A stretch of DNA of 64,000 bases. Source: Rhynchopus euleeides (lineage: Eukaryota > Euglenozoa > Diplonemea > Diplonemida > Diplonemidae). Both the position numbers and the translations under genes were made by a program. This document shows, piece by piece, positions 41,264 through 51,671 of this stretch. Positions within the stretch are counted from its first letter, which is position 1. Every line of letters begins with the position of its first letter. The notes under the pieces were generated by a model, which was not told where the DNA came from, made no database searches, and was given only the letters and a program-made list of their open reading frames with translations. The stretch covers positions 1,116,001-1,180,000 of the forward strand of contig OY723278.1 in the NCBI GenBank assembly GCA_963210315.1, given 5' to 3'.

Positions 41264-44200
41264 TTGAAGCATGCGAGAGAGAGAGGGGGGGGGGAGAGGG
41301 GGGATGGAGAGATGGAGAGGGATGAAGGGATGCTTTGATTTGATAGGTTCAACCATTGCAGCAGCATGGCTGCCACACAGCTGTGGACCCAGTGGTGATA
41401 GAATCCCAACGAGGGCTGCCGGCAGCGCTGCTTTTTGTGGTTTTGACGGAGGGGGGGGGGGCGAAAGCCTTGGCACGGATGGGGCAAGGCAGATTGACAG
41501 ATCAACCAGAAAAAGGCAAGCTGCCCGAACAACGTCGGGCGCCACCGGCAGTTTTGGCCCAGAGCGAATAATCACGTCATCTCAGCTCACCGCACCCCAC
41601 CCCCCTCTTTGAGAGCATCATTGCACAAAAGCAGGGGGTTTTCCTCAACCATATTCTGACAACCGGTCTGATGGGCTCAAACACACTCCTTGCTCTCTTG
41701 CTCTCGCAACGCATGAGGCATTGCAGGTCATCACGGAGGGGGTGCGTATGTGGGCGTGAGTGAGTGATTCTCACGATCGACGAAAAAAAAGTCGCTCCCA
41801 CTCGGGATATTCCTCCTAACTTCACTTCCCAGCTTTGAAACCGACACACAGGCGGCTGCCTCTCCCGCCTGGCGGGATGCCTTGGGGTACATTTCTGAGG
41901 TGAGCATTCCACGAGGCCACCAGTAGCAGCACCCTTCGTGACCATGCTCCCAGATTATTCTGCCCCACCCCCCCTCAGCATCCCTAGGGGAAGCCGCACC
42001 CGCAGCTGTCGGGTCGCATCATCCGCGCTATCGCAACCAAAAGGGAGAACGTGGGTGGGTGGGGTGTGCGGGCTGCGGGGATGGCCATAGCAAAATAAAA
42101 TAAACGGCAACAATAAAGTAACCATGTGCTGTGGGAAGGTTGTCATATTCGTACGAAGCCTGGGGAGGGGGCAGGGCTTTTGGTAGGGGGGTGGGGTTAG
42201 GCTCCAACGCCACCCCAACGTGATAGGATTGCATCAACAAAATCGTACCCCTTTTCGCTTTATTGTAGACACCCTGTCCAGAAACTGTGGGAGAACAGTT
42301 CCGGATTGATTTTTTTGTTGAGCGCACAACAAAACGCACGCCTGTCTCAAGGCTGTACCGAAGTGGCATCTGTGAGGTGGCATCAAGGTGCTACTCCAAG
42401 AGCTTCAGTCGTACGATAGTATTCGTTCCTTCGCGACTCCGCTGCGCTTCGCCGCTCGTAACTAGTAACGAAAAACGAAACGAAAACCGGCAGCCCCTTT
42501 CTCGGCATTTCCGGAACAAAAAGACCACCTCCTCCATTCCACACCGTCAGCTGACCAGGTGCGGGTTTGCCCAAAGAGCTCCCCGCTATCGCCCTGCTGC
42601 AGTAAAGAATAGCCACATGTGCTGTGTGTGTATGTGTGATGAGTGTGCGGTTCTTTCTGAGAGGCATTCAGACCCCAGCGTACGAAAGGGGTGTGGGGGG
42701 TGGGTGGGGGGAACAGGGAACAGAACTTGCATGGGGTCCTTCGCTCTGTGCGAAACCGTGTCTGTTTGTCTTTTGCGAGGAAACTCATGTTTCTGCACTT
42801 CTGAACGAAGGCCCCCGCAGGCGGTTGTTGCGTGGAGGGGGGGGGGGGGCAGCAGGCGGCGTATTTTAGACATGGGTATATAAATTGCCGGGCACCGCAC
42901 CTCGCCCCCGTCTGTCATTGCTGCAGAACGGGGGTGGGGGTGGGAACATGTGGATCGGGGTGGGGTGGGGTGGGGGTGTGGCTGTGCTTTTTCAGCAGGA
43001 TTTTTGTGTTTTTGGAAAGAAGTAGGAACATAAATGATTCAGATGGGACCACCCAACCCTTTGGCGAACCCTCCGGGCACCCATCCGGGAAGGGTGGAGT
43101 GGACCTGAAGCAGAACGGCGAACCAGTTCGCCTCGTATGTCTTCTTCTGTCCGGCTCGAACCTCACCATTGAACAATTTTCAACGATTTATTTTTGGCTG
43201 TGGTCCTAGCAACCCAAGAAGAGAAAGGACATGAACGATGTTGTTTTTTTTGGCAAGTTTGTCACGAAACTCGGATCCACGGGCGGGAAGATTTAATTAG
43301 ATAGCATCTGGGAGAAAAGCGGACGTGGCGCTATGCCACAAGGCAGACCGACACTGCCATGCGGAAAGACATCTTCATCTTCATGAGAAGCGTGGAAAGC
43401 GAAATAGATGATATAGATCGGGGGGAGAGAAAGGTACAAATGAATATGGTCACTGCAGACGCAGCCCATCCTTTCGTGTCTGTATTCGAGGTGCGTTTTG
43501 ACTTCGCGTTCGGAGAGCAAAGCCCGCAGAGGCTGCAGACTTCACTTCCAGCAACTTAGCCATATCCACCTGCAATAGTGTGGAGTAAAGTGGTGGCGTG
43601 GCAGTCATCCAATCACCACATCCCACGCAGGTGGGATGCAAGCATGGTCATTGCTACGATTTGTAAACCCGGTACATGATGGCTGCATATGTAGATATGA
43701 CAAGAGGGTTGAAAACAGCTCGCTGTTGCCCGACCTCTTGACCACGTGTTGCATCACGGTGAAACACTCCATGTTATCCTCGTTTCGATTGTGCTTGAAC
43801 CTTCGACAAGGGCGCCGAACACATCATCCATCACAAGACACACGCCACGCGTAGTGCCATCGCAGGGGCGGGGGGGCGCGCTCTCTTCTGTGCCGAACCC
43901 CTCCCTGCTGCAGCCAACAACATGCAACGCATCTCACATGAAATGGTACGTCATCTGCATTTTTGACCCAGGTCAAAATTGCTCTATGCAACGGCCTTTC
44001 CTTGGTTTCCTGATCTGTGAGGGTCTGTGCGGCGGCATCGACACTCATGCCCGAGGCTGCCGCCTCCAAGGAAACCCCCCTCAGAGGCACAGCCGGACGG
44101 CTGTGCCGTTGGGAAATGGGAGATAGATACAGGCCACGTCTTGCGTGCCACACGCCGGGGCCGTGGCCTCCGCTTGAATTCAGTTCTCAACGAAAAATAA

Positions 44201-45024
44201 AGCAGGTGGGGGCTCCACGGGAGACAGGAGCGTGTGGCAAGGCAAAACTGCCCTACCCACACACGCACCCCTCCCTCTCCGCTCCAACCTGCTGAGGTTC
44301 TCCCCCGGACGTGTCCCAGGTGTTGTGCTGGGGTGTGTGTCGGGGGGGGTCTATGCCAGCAGTGACAGAAATACTGATGTGGCCTAGTGCCTGTGTGGCG
44401 TGCCGAAGCAAGCCAATGGCATCTGTTCGTGGAAGGTGGGATAGGAAAGGGAGGGCGTAGGTGTGGAGGGCCCACCATCACCCACCAGCACCCGCCGTGC
44501 ACAAGCAGGGACAGGTTTTATGATGAAGGGAGGCAGCACGCAGAGCGAATGGTGTTGGCCGTCTCGCGCTATCACACAAGCACAGGGAAAGCTGGAGTGG
44601 GGTGTGCGGTGCTGTGGACATTCATCAAAGGTTTGTTCAAAGAGTGAGGTCACAGAAGGTCACAGTCTCATCGGAGTTAGGTTTTTTTTTGGGAATTTGT
44701 TTCTCCACTTTACCTCCACCCCGTTTCGTTCTGCACTGCATCGGCGTAGTGTCGGGTCACTCGCGTGATCCGTTTCCAGAGGCGAGGGCAGGATATAGTT
44801 AACGGCAATCGTATAGGCCATCGCGCACGAATTCCTCGACTTCGTACGCTCTTCGCACGATAATTCGAGGATTTTCTGTTCGAATCCATTGCCGCTTTCA
44901 CTGTTTTCTTCCTGAGGAGGGCTGAGGCAAGGGATAAAGAAAATACAGGGCCACCAACACACACCCCCTCAAACACACCACACCAGGCCTCTCCACAACC
45001 CCGCAGCTGCTTGGCTATCTCTGA

Positions 45025-45966
45025 TCACGCACCCCCCTGCTGGGCGTAGCTCACCTGCACTATCCCTGCAACGAGGAGCAGCTTCTCGTCAACGGAGGTG
45101 GGATCCTCAGCACCGAGCACATCCTTTACTGCGAAAACAGACTTCTCCTGGGTCGACCCCTCCTCGAGGGTGGCCTCTGCAGGCCCGGCACCACCCTGCG
45201 GGGCAGCCGCCGCTGCCGACACGCCGCCAGAGTTGGCGGCAGGAGCGTCGGGGGGGCAGTGCCCGAGGCGGCCAACCTCCCTCCCTTGGGCATCGACGAG
45301 CTGCACATCCGGGGAGCAGCACGTGGAGACGGCCTTCCCGACAAACCTCCGCCTGCCACCCGTCAGGTCCGTCACCGAGAGCGACGAGGTGCACAGCCAG
45401 GAGCGGTGCCGCATGTCGACCAGAGCCCTCCCCGTTGCGGCAGACCTCAGCGTCGCTGTGTACGGCGAGCACCCGCAGATATACCCAGACCCGTGGGTGT
45501 CATCCAGATCGATGACACCAACCGGCTCACCCTCCCTCGAGGAGAATACGGCGTACGGCACAAACCTGTCGCCATCCCACTCGTTTTGCCGTTTCAGCGT
45601 CATGCTGGGGATGTGTGCCAGATCTTTCACGGTTTGAATCTCCTGCCCCATGATGATCTCATGCGGGCCCATCGCCATCCGGGGTGCCGGCGGTGCCTCT
45701 GGGCGTATGCCCTGCTGCAGCAGCTGGTGGTGCTGCAGCAGCAGCGGCGGCGGGGTGACCGGGGGGGCCTGCTGCTCCTGCTGTACCACCAGCCCCACGG
45801 CAGGGGGGGGCAGGTTGACGGATCCCGGGAGTGAGCTGAGGGCGTAGTCCGTGAAGGAGTCTTCCGAAGAGACGTGATCCAGCACAGGCATCTCAGGCAT
45901 GCCGCCGGACACCGCTGCGTCCGCCGCATTCTCGCACCGCATCGGGTTCCCCCCAGCCCCCTCCAT
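45025..45966 (-). CDS. Phospholipid-scramblase-like (LOR-fold) protein, paralogue 2 (313 aa)
   Basis: ATG 45964-45966 (MEGAGGNPM) is the first ATG; the frame is open 29 codons further but only from TTG. Residues 1-115 are low complexity, Pro/Gln/Leu-rich. The domain starts at RFVPYAVF (134-141) and continues with WLC (190-192), VTDLTGGRRRFVG (198-210), STCC (214-217) and DAQGREVGRLG (225-235). After an Ala/Gly linker it ends with SVDEKLLLVAGIVQVSYA (291-308). Shared landmarks with the 29754-30350 gene make the two paralogues. The Pro-rich N-terminal tail followed by a conserved domain matches the usual scramblase layout. No transmembrane segment other than the C-terminal hydrophobic stretch is obvious. 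A C/T-rich tract sits just upstream of the ATG, as in the array genes. Confidence 0.65.
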   Translation of the reverse strand: MEGAGGNPMRCENAADAAVSGGMPEMPVLDHVSSEDSFTDYALSSLPGSVNLPPPAVGLVVQQEQQAPPVTPPPLLLQHHQLLQQGIRPEAPPAPRMAMGPHEIIMGQEIQTVKDLAHIPSMTLKRQNEWDGDRFVPYAVFSSREGEPVGVIDLDDTHGSGYICGCSPYTATLRSAATGRALVDMRHRSWLCTSSLSVTDLTGGRRRFVGKAVSTCCSPDVQLVDAQGREVGRLGHCPPDAPAANSGGVSAAAAAPQGGAGPAEATLEEGSTQEKSVFAVKDVLGAEDPTSVDEKLLLVAGIVQVSYAQQGGA

Positions 45967-47241
45967 AGGTGGGTGAGAGTGAGAGAGGGGGGGGGTTGCC
46001 AAACCCAGATGGTTTTGGGTTGCCTTGCTGGCAATGCGCCTTTTATGGGTCAAAAGGCTTTTCTGGCGCAGTGGGACAGGGGGGGGTGTGTGTATGTCGA
46101 CGCGGCCTGGTGCCTGGTGTGGTGAACTGAGGTGTTGAGGAGGAGAGAGAGATGGAGGAGCTGGAGAAGAACCGGCCGCCTTTCATCTGGCACAGCTGCC
46201 AGGCGCTCTGACAAGGTTGTTCCACGTCAAACAGTGTCAAACTGCAAAAGGGGCGGGGTGAAGGGGTGTGGAGGAGGAGAGGGCGTCTCGGCATCGGAGA
46301 TTCCGGTTCTTTCTGGGGGAAAAGAAGCTCGCGCGGTGCTGGCTGCGGTGTGTGTGTGTGTATAGCCATCAGCCATCACCCCTTCGCCCCTTCTCCACTC
46401 CCGCTGGACAACATGCGTGGGTGTGGGAAGGGGGGAGACGTCCAAAAGGGGGCAAAAACAAAGTGGCGAGTGTTTGGCAATCTGGCGCCCGGATGCTGCC
46501 ATCCTGAACCAGAATAAGAGCAGATGCGAGGGCCTCCCCTGGAGCTCGTTGTGTTTCGCCGCTAACACACACAGCATCTTCCCCTGGCGGTGGTGTGGCA
46601 TCTTCCTCAGGGGGAGCCAGGATCAATGGAACCTAAGGTGGTGTCCCATGACATAAAAAGTGGCTCGTGTACAATGTTTGTTTGGGCTCAGCGCATACAC
46701 ACACACACACATCCACTCCCACCCACCACTTTCTGAGGTGCTGAGAATACTAAAATGGCTAAACCATGGCAGGGGTCGGCAGGCCAGAAGGGTACAAGAT
46801 GCCAGGGGTGGCTGGTGGGGCTGGCGTGCAAGCCAAGCGACGTGGGGGGAAGGGACAGGGGCTAGGTTAACATATTGCGCTGGGAATGAAATGATCTCGC
46901 ACGTGATGCGCGTTCGTGGCCCTGCATCCCTGTGCCTTGTTGGGTGTCGCAAGCTTGCCCATCCCACCACCCCCCCTTCGGTACGGCTGTATCACAAGGC
47001 TACGATAATCAGACAGCACAGAACAGACCACGATGCAGAGACCGACCAGGATTCTGGGGGCATCAAAAAGTACCTCGGGTATGGTTGTGACTCCTCGCAC
47101 AAACCAAAGACTAAAATCAAATCGCCTCCCCTGCCCCTCCGTCTGTTGCTGCAGCCTGCCAGCCGACTCCCATCGCAGACGACACTACGAGGGGACAAAT
47201 TCCTCGGAGCGCATGGATCACCCTCATGCGACATCTGGAGC
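45967..47241. other. Intergenic, nothing recognised
   Basis: About 1.3 kb between two minus-strand genes. It contains a short CA repeat near 46698-46710 and purine-rich stretches. The one longer plus-strand frame (~213 codons, 46660-47301) overlaps the end of the ankyrin gene antisense and has no recognisable domain, so I do not call it. Confidence 0.55.
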
Positions 47242-48870
47242 TCACTGCGGCGATGCGTAGACAGACTGTATCTCATGTGTGGCAGGCGTTGCGGAGTATA
47301 GCACACATCTCTCGGAATTCGGCTTGGGTGCCAGCATCTTCAGCAAACGCTGCTGTGTGTACCGCGGATACGTGGAGACCATTGGGCGCATCAGATCCAG
47401 GGCGGTCTGCCCCTCGTTTGTTTTCAGGGCAGGATCCGCGCCGAGCTTCAGCAACTCATGCAGGACGCGGACGCCGTCGGGCCACCGCTGCGACACATCT
47501 GCGTTCCTCCGCGTCTTGTCGGCATGCATCTTTGCCCGGTAGCTCTGCACGCGCATCAGGTATGTATCCTCGTCGGCATGGATGGGGTAGGGCGAGATGA
47601 ACTCCGCTGCCAGGTGCAGCGCCGTGCGGCCTGTGGTGTCGCGCCTGTTGATATCGCACCCCAGCTCCACCAACAGGCGCAGCACATCCACCTGCAGAGC
47701 CTCATGCTGCAACCGCACATCTTGGTATTTATACCACCCGGGGATCTTGAGGTGCGACAACACCGTCACATGCAGCGGTGTGCGGTTGAGGTCCTCACGC
47801 CATGTGTAGAGCACAGCCGGAAGCGGTGCGTCGGGGCTCATGCCCTTGTTTGCAACGAGCACACGGATGTCATCGAGCTCGCCCATCTCGCAGGCGCCGT
47901 GGATGGTGCTGCGGTTGTCGTCGTGGCTTGCGAGGTAGATCTTGTAGGCAGCGGACTCCAGCAGCGAGTCCCACTGTTCCTCCTCACACTCCCGCCCCTC
48001 GAACACAATGATGCGGCAGGGGTCGCACTGCATATACCGCGAGAAGGGCTGCTGGCACCTGGGGCAGCACTTCCTCCCCCCAGAGTTCTTCCAGTCGTCC
48101 ACCTTATACCCCTTGTGGGAGGCAAGCTGCTCGTCGACAGAGTTGACAGACGTGTCGTCTGAGAGGCTTTCATAACGCCCGTGCGTCGTGCAGCACCCTA
48201 CGACATACAGCGCATGGCACCGCTGCAGCTGCTCTGTGTCCTGCAGGCCTGGGTCGCCTGCGAAGAGCGCCTGGCAGCCGGAGACGCCATCCCAGTGGAC
48301 ATACAGCTTGCTGTCAGGCCCCACCCCCACCACGGTGCCCTTGCGCCCTGTGAATGTGCCACGGAGCGATCCGACGCGCTGCCCGTGGTAGAAGCCGAAC
48401 ATGTCGCAGGCCCCGACAGATGTGTCGAACTCCGCAAGTGCCTCCGTGCCGCATATCCTCCGGATGCACATGTAGCGGAAGTTCTCATTCTTCACAAGGG
48501 GGCGGGATGTGATGTGCAGCCGCCGCCCGCACGTCGGGTGTGCCAAGATGTGGCACCGCGTGCACTGCAGATGCCGCGTGAGGGCAGGGATGGGCTTTGT
48601 GCACGCAGCGCAGTGGTTGTCATATGTGTCCTCCACCACACCGTAGTGGTGGTTGGCTGTGAGGGGAAGCGGGGTCGCCATATACTCCTCCACCATCGCA
48701 TCGTGCAGCGTGACTGTGGCAGGCAGCGGCCGCCCCTGCCGGCTCAGCCACTGCCGCAGGTCCCCCTCAGGAATCAGGTCGTACTGGGTGTACTGCTTCG
48801 GCAGCTCTGTCGTGGCATCCTCTGCCTTCGCTCGTCTCGGCATACCCAGCCACCTGTCCTTGCTGCTCAT
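47242..48870 (-). CDS. Ankyrin-repeat protein with two zinc modules and an SH3-like segment (542 aa)
   Basis: ATG 48868-48870, intronless. A PHD/RING-variant-like zinc module is formed by C87, C90, C103, C106, H111, C114, C135 and C140. Residues ~162-208 (GTFTGRKGTVVGVGPDSKLY followed by VHWDG) look like a small SH3-like barrel. A zinc ribbon has C269, C272, C282 and C285. Ankyrin repeats follow at ~318-345, ~362-408, ~413-482 (GRTALHLAAEF, LLKLGADPALKTN) and ~486-514, the middle ones with long insertions. The combination suggests an intracellular adaptor, perhaps in chromatin or ubiquitin pathways, but no catalytic domain is visible. GC-rich third positions match the array genes. Confidence 0.8.
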   Translation of the reverse strand: MSSKDRWLGMPRRAKAEDATTELPKQYTQYDLIPEGDLRQWLSRQGRPLPATVTLHDAMVEEYMATPLPLTANHHYGVVEDTYDNHCAACTKPIPALTRHLQCTRCHILAHPTCGRRLHITSRPLVKNENFRYMCIRRICGTEALAEFDTSVGACDMFGFYHGQRVGSLRGTFTGRKGTVVGVGPDSKLYVHWDGVSGCQALFAGDPGLQDTEQLQRCHALYVVGCCTTHGRYESLSDDTSVNSVDEQLASHKGYKVDDWKNSGGRKCCPRCQQPFSRYMQCDPCRIIVFEGRECEEEQWDSLLESAAYKIYLASHDDNRSTIHGACEMGELDDIRVLVANKGMSPDAPLPAVLYTWREDLNRTPLHVTVLSHLKIPGWYKYQDVRLQHEALQVDVLRLLVELGCDINRRDTTGRTALHLAAEFISPYPIHADEDTYLMRVQSYRAKMHADKTRRNADVSQRWPDGVRVLHELLKLGADPALKTNEGQTALDLMRPMVSTYPRYTQQRLLKMLAPKPNSERCVLYSATPATHEIQSVYASPQ

Positions 48871-50626
48871 ACTGAGGTCTATCTTTCAGCAGCGGCTCCA
48901 GCCGCAGCAGGGAGGCCTGCGGTGTTGCTGTGTTGAGTGGTGTGGAGGGAGGGATGGCCGCTGTAGGCAACAGTGGGATATGATGGGGGTGAGCAAACAC
49001 TCCGGAGTTCCCCACCAGAAGGCGGCAAGGTATGCAGGGTTGGGGAGGGGGTGGGGCAGCCGCTCCTCGCATGCTACTGGCAACTGGCTCCTGGACCTAG
49101 TCACTTCCCATCGCTTCCCCGGGAGGGCAGTCGGCGTATGCCTGACACTGCCCCATTTTTTCACTAAATTTGGCTGTGTGCCACAACCAATGCCTGCGCA
49201 TGCCAACCAAAACCACCTCGCAGCGCAGGCCAGGAGACGGCCTCTGTTGCACACCCCACCCACCACCCACCACACGGACACAGGGTCCTGTTGCGATGCG
49301 GATGATATCACAAACGGACAGGCAATCTGCTCCACGCTGTGGCACTTTGATAGTGTCACGCTGAGTCCTTGTTTAGAATCACGGGGTGCTGCGGTCATAA
49401 CACCAGGGACTAGCTTGGCTGACCATGATGGTTTCCCTTTTCTGGCATCAAACCCGCCTCACGGAAGAGACGTGCATACTTCGTCATCAGAATGCGACAC
49501 CCCTTTTCCTCCCACAATCAAGACAGGGCCAGACTCACACATATCTACAAAAGACTTGACAGCACAGGCTTTTGAGAAGACAGCGCCCGCCTTCCGACGG
49601 CCCCGATCTTCCCGCAATCTGATGCCTGAGAGGCTCCTCCTTGCCCAGACCACTGCCAGAGCGTACCCCTCATTGGGACGGAGCGGGGTTGGGGGAGCGG
49701 TGGGGCCTTGCAAGGCACAGCTGAAGCGGGCAGGGGCCAGGCCATGCAATGCCATACACGCAGAGGCCACCAGGGAGGGGCGATTCTTGCTTTTCGTGGA
49801 AGAGCGACCCTGGATGTCTTTGCTAGGGGTAGGGGGCGCAACTGCTGAAGCCGGGTGGAAGAAGAGGGGCTGGTCAGCAATGCGCGATAGTGGGTCTAGA
49901 GGCACAATTGAGTCGAATCAGGAGTTTGGCGCGAATTTTGTGCATTTTTCGTCAGAAAAATCAGATTTTGCCCAGTGCAATATCCGCAAACCCTTTGGTC
50001 CCGGTGTCCTGCACACATGGCATCGGCTGGGCTTTTTACAAAGAACGCATCGCCAAGGTCGCCAAGGAGGAGGCGCTAAGAAAAGGGGCTACCTTGACAA
50101 ATCACATGCAGAAAACAACTTTCTTGCAGCTATAAATCACCCTATCCAGCAGCGACTGAACACCGCTCGGCTAACTTGTTGCGAAATGTATTGTGCCACT
50201 GTGTCGGCTGCAAAGTTGGCGTGTCTGGTGCCTGCTCCAGCCGGCACACTGAGATGGACATTGAGCGACAAACGCATGACCCCAGCAAACGGCCGACAGT
50301 TTCCTCTCTGTATCGGCAGGGCCAAGTTTTCTTTCTTTCGGTGGTGTCCCAAGAAGAAGGCAGCACGGCATTGGCCGATGCCACCCGCACATCCCTCACA
50401 TGACCACGGCACTATCATTCTGAGTGCAAAACCCACGCTCGATACACTGCAACTGTCATGCGGCAGGGCTGTATACGATACGGTGAAAAGTTCTGAAGTT
50501 CAACAACACAGATACCAATCGCCCGAGCCGCATTTTGATGGGCAGCTTTTCATTTTGGTGCCAACAAACAGGGGATACTGGCGTTGTTGTGTCATCACAC
50601 GACACCGGACCCACATTCGCCAGTGA
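48653..50626 (+). CDS. Long open frame of unknown status (657 codons)
   Basis: A frame with no stop runs from ATG 48653 to 50626. The first 218 bp are antisense to the ankyrin gene, but the remaining ~585 codons lie where no other gene is known, so the openness is not explained as a shadow. At this base composition such a length by chance would be very unlikely. Against it: codon third positions show no GC bias like the other genes, the protein (rich in Cys, His, Arg, Ser) has no domain I recognise, and the start overlaps a neighbour. Later ATGs, for instance the one giving MPERLLLAQ near 49621, are alternative starts. It may be a young or foreign gene, or a chance frame. Confidence 0.3.
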   Translation: MAVRGSGVAIYSSTIASCSVTVAGSGRPCRLSHCRRSPSGIRSYWVYCFGSSVVASSAFARLGIPSHLSLLLILRSIFQQRLQPQQGGLRCCCVEWCGGRDGRCRQQWDMMGVSKHSGVPHQKAARYAGLGRGWGSRSSHATGNWLLDLVTSHRFPGRAVGVCLTLPHFFTKFGCVPQPMPAHANQNHLAAQARRRPLLHTPPTTHHTDTGSCCDADDITNGQAICSTLWHFDSVTLSPCLESRGAAVITPGTSLADHDGFPFLASNPPHGRDVHTSSSECDTPFPPTIKTGPDSHISTKDLTAQAFEKTAPAFRRPRSSRNLMPERLLLAQTTARAYPSLGRSGVGGAVGPCKAQLKRAGARPCNAIHAEATREGRFLLFVEERPWMSLLGVGGATAEAGWKKRGWSAMRDSGSRGTIESNQEFGANFVHFSSEKSDFAQCNIRKPFGPGVLHTWHRLGFLQRTHRQGRQGGGAKKRGYLDKSHAENNFLAAINHPIQQRLNTARLTCCEMYCATVSAAKLACLVPAPAGTLRWTLSDKRMTPANGRQFPLCIGRAKFSFFRWCPKKKAARHWPMPPAHPSHDHGTIILSAKPTLDTLQLSCGRAVYDTVKSSEVQQHRYQSPEPHFDGQLFILVPTNRGYWRCCVITRHRTHIRQ

Positions 50627-51451
50627 TTCAACAACGCCTGCACACCACAGCCAGACTTGGGTTTTTGCAACACACACCACCAGGGTGTGCGTTGGGTGAT
50701 GGGGGTGGCGGTGTGCGGACAACGCGCAATCCAGGGACAGACAAAAATAGGCGAGAGCAGGAGATGGGACAAATCAGAACACGGGCAGTGTGCGTTGGGC
50801 AGGGGGGGCAGGGGATAATGGGGTAGGGATTGGAAGAGGGATATATAGAAGGCTCCGTCCACCCGCCCCCCACTCCTCCTTCTTTGACATGGACGGCCAC
50901 CAACCTGACGTACGACACGAGCAGTGGCGAACGCAATGCCCTCTTTTGAGAGTGATTGCTTTGGACGAGGTCGACTCTGAGGCATACACATACACCCCTG
51001 CCCCGAGCGGGGGTTTTGAACGAATTCTGGCCGTGCTTCCAGCAACCCACAACCCCTGAGAGGGCTGTTGTTCCGGGTCCTGCTAGAATGTATACAGATA
51101 CGGGTTTACATAGTGGATGCACGGCTTTAAAGGGAGAGAGAACCAGATGGCGGCGTGTTTATGTGAGTGCGAGGAGTCGGTGATCACCAACAACAGAAGT
51201 CCAAAAGAAACGAACAGCTTGCACACCCCCCCCCCCACCCCCCCACTGGAATCAATGAAGAAAAATATTTGTCGGAGGTATAAATTGTATGTGAGATGCA
51301 ACACATACAAGGAACTGGAAGTGAGGAGAAGCGAGGGGGTGAGTAGCAAGGTGGGGGGACGGGGGGGGGGGGGGGGCGGGGGGTGGGATGGGTCGAAAAA
51401 CAGATGCATAACTGAAAATGCAAAACTTGGTGTGAGAGGGGGGGGGGGGGG
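50627..51451. other. Intergenic, G-run rich
   Basis: No gene recognised. It includes G runs up to ~14 near 51362 and ends in G14 (51438-51451) against a truncated foldback element. Confidence 0.55.
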
Positions 51452-51661
51452 TAGGGGGGGTCAAATGGGGGTGACAAACACGATTTTTCAAAAAACCGGC
51501 GCAGAGGCCCCAAAGCCCCCGTAAACCCTCCAAACCCCCCCAGATCGGTCCGGAAACCCATCGAACCCCACTTTTCCACCATTCCGGGCACCTCAGGTGC
51601 CCGAATTGGGGTACCTAAATTTTGTGCCACCGTTTGGTACCGTACAGTGCCACTGTGTGGG
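51452..51661 (-). mobile_element. Truncated foldback element, single arm
   Basis: It begins TAGGGGGGGTCAAATGGGGG and follows the reverse complement of the right arm of the 38934 and 54105 foldback elements up to CCACTGTGTGGG, then breaks off at 51661. It is therefore in the opposite orientation to the two full copies and has lost its loop and second arm. The left flank is G14, the same kind of target as at the full copies. A dispersed repeat starts 11 bp after the break. Confidence 0.85.
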
Positions 51662-51671
51662 TTTGAGCGTC

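Larger units (their letters stand above)
40086..45024. other. Long intergenic stretch with hairpins and G runs
   Basis: About 4.9 kb between the composite insertion and the second scramblase-like gene. It holds the two hairpin direct repeats and the GTCGACCC palindrome cluster listed separately, a GC-alternating hairpin near 40576-40596 (GCGCGCGCTTCGCGCGCGC), and several G runs of 9-12. Frames of up to 198 codons have no recognisable domain or codon bias. I see no gene I would defend. Confidence 0.55.
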
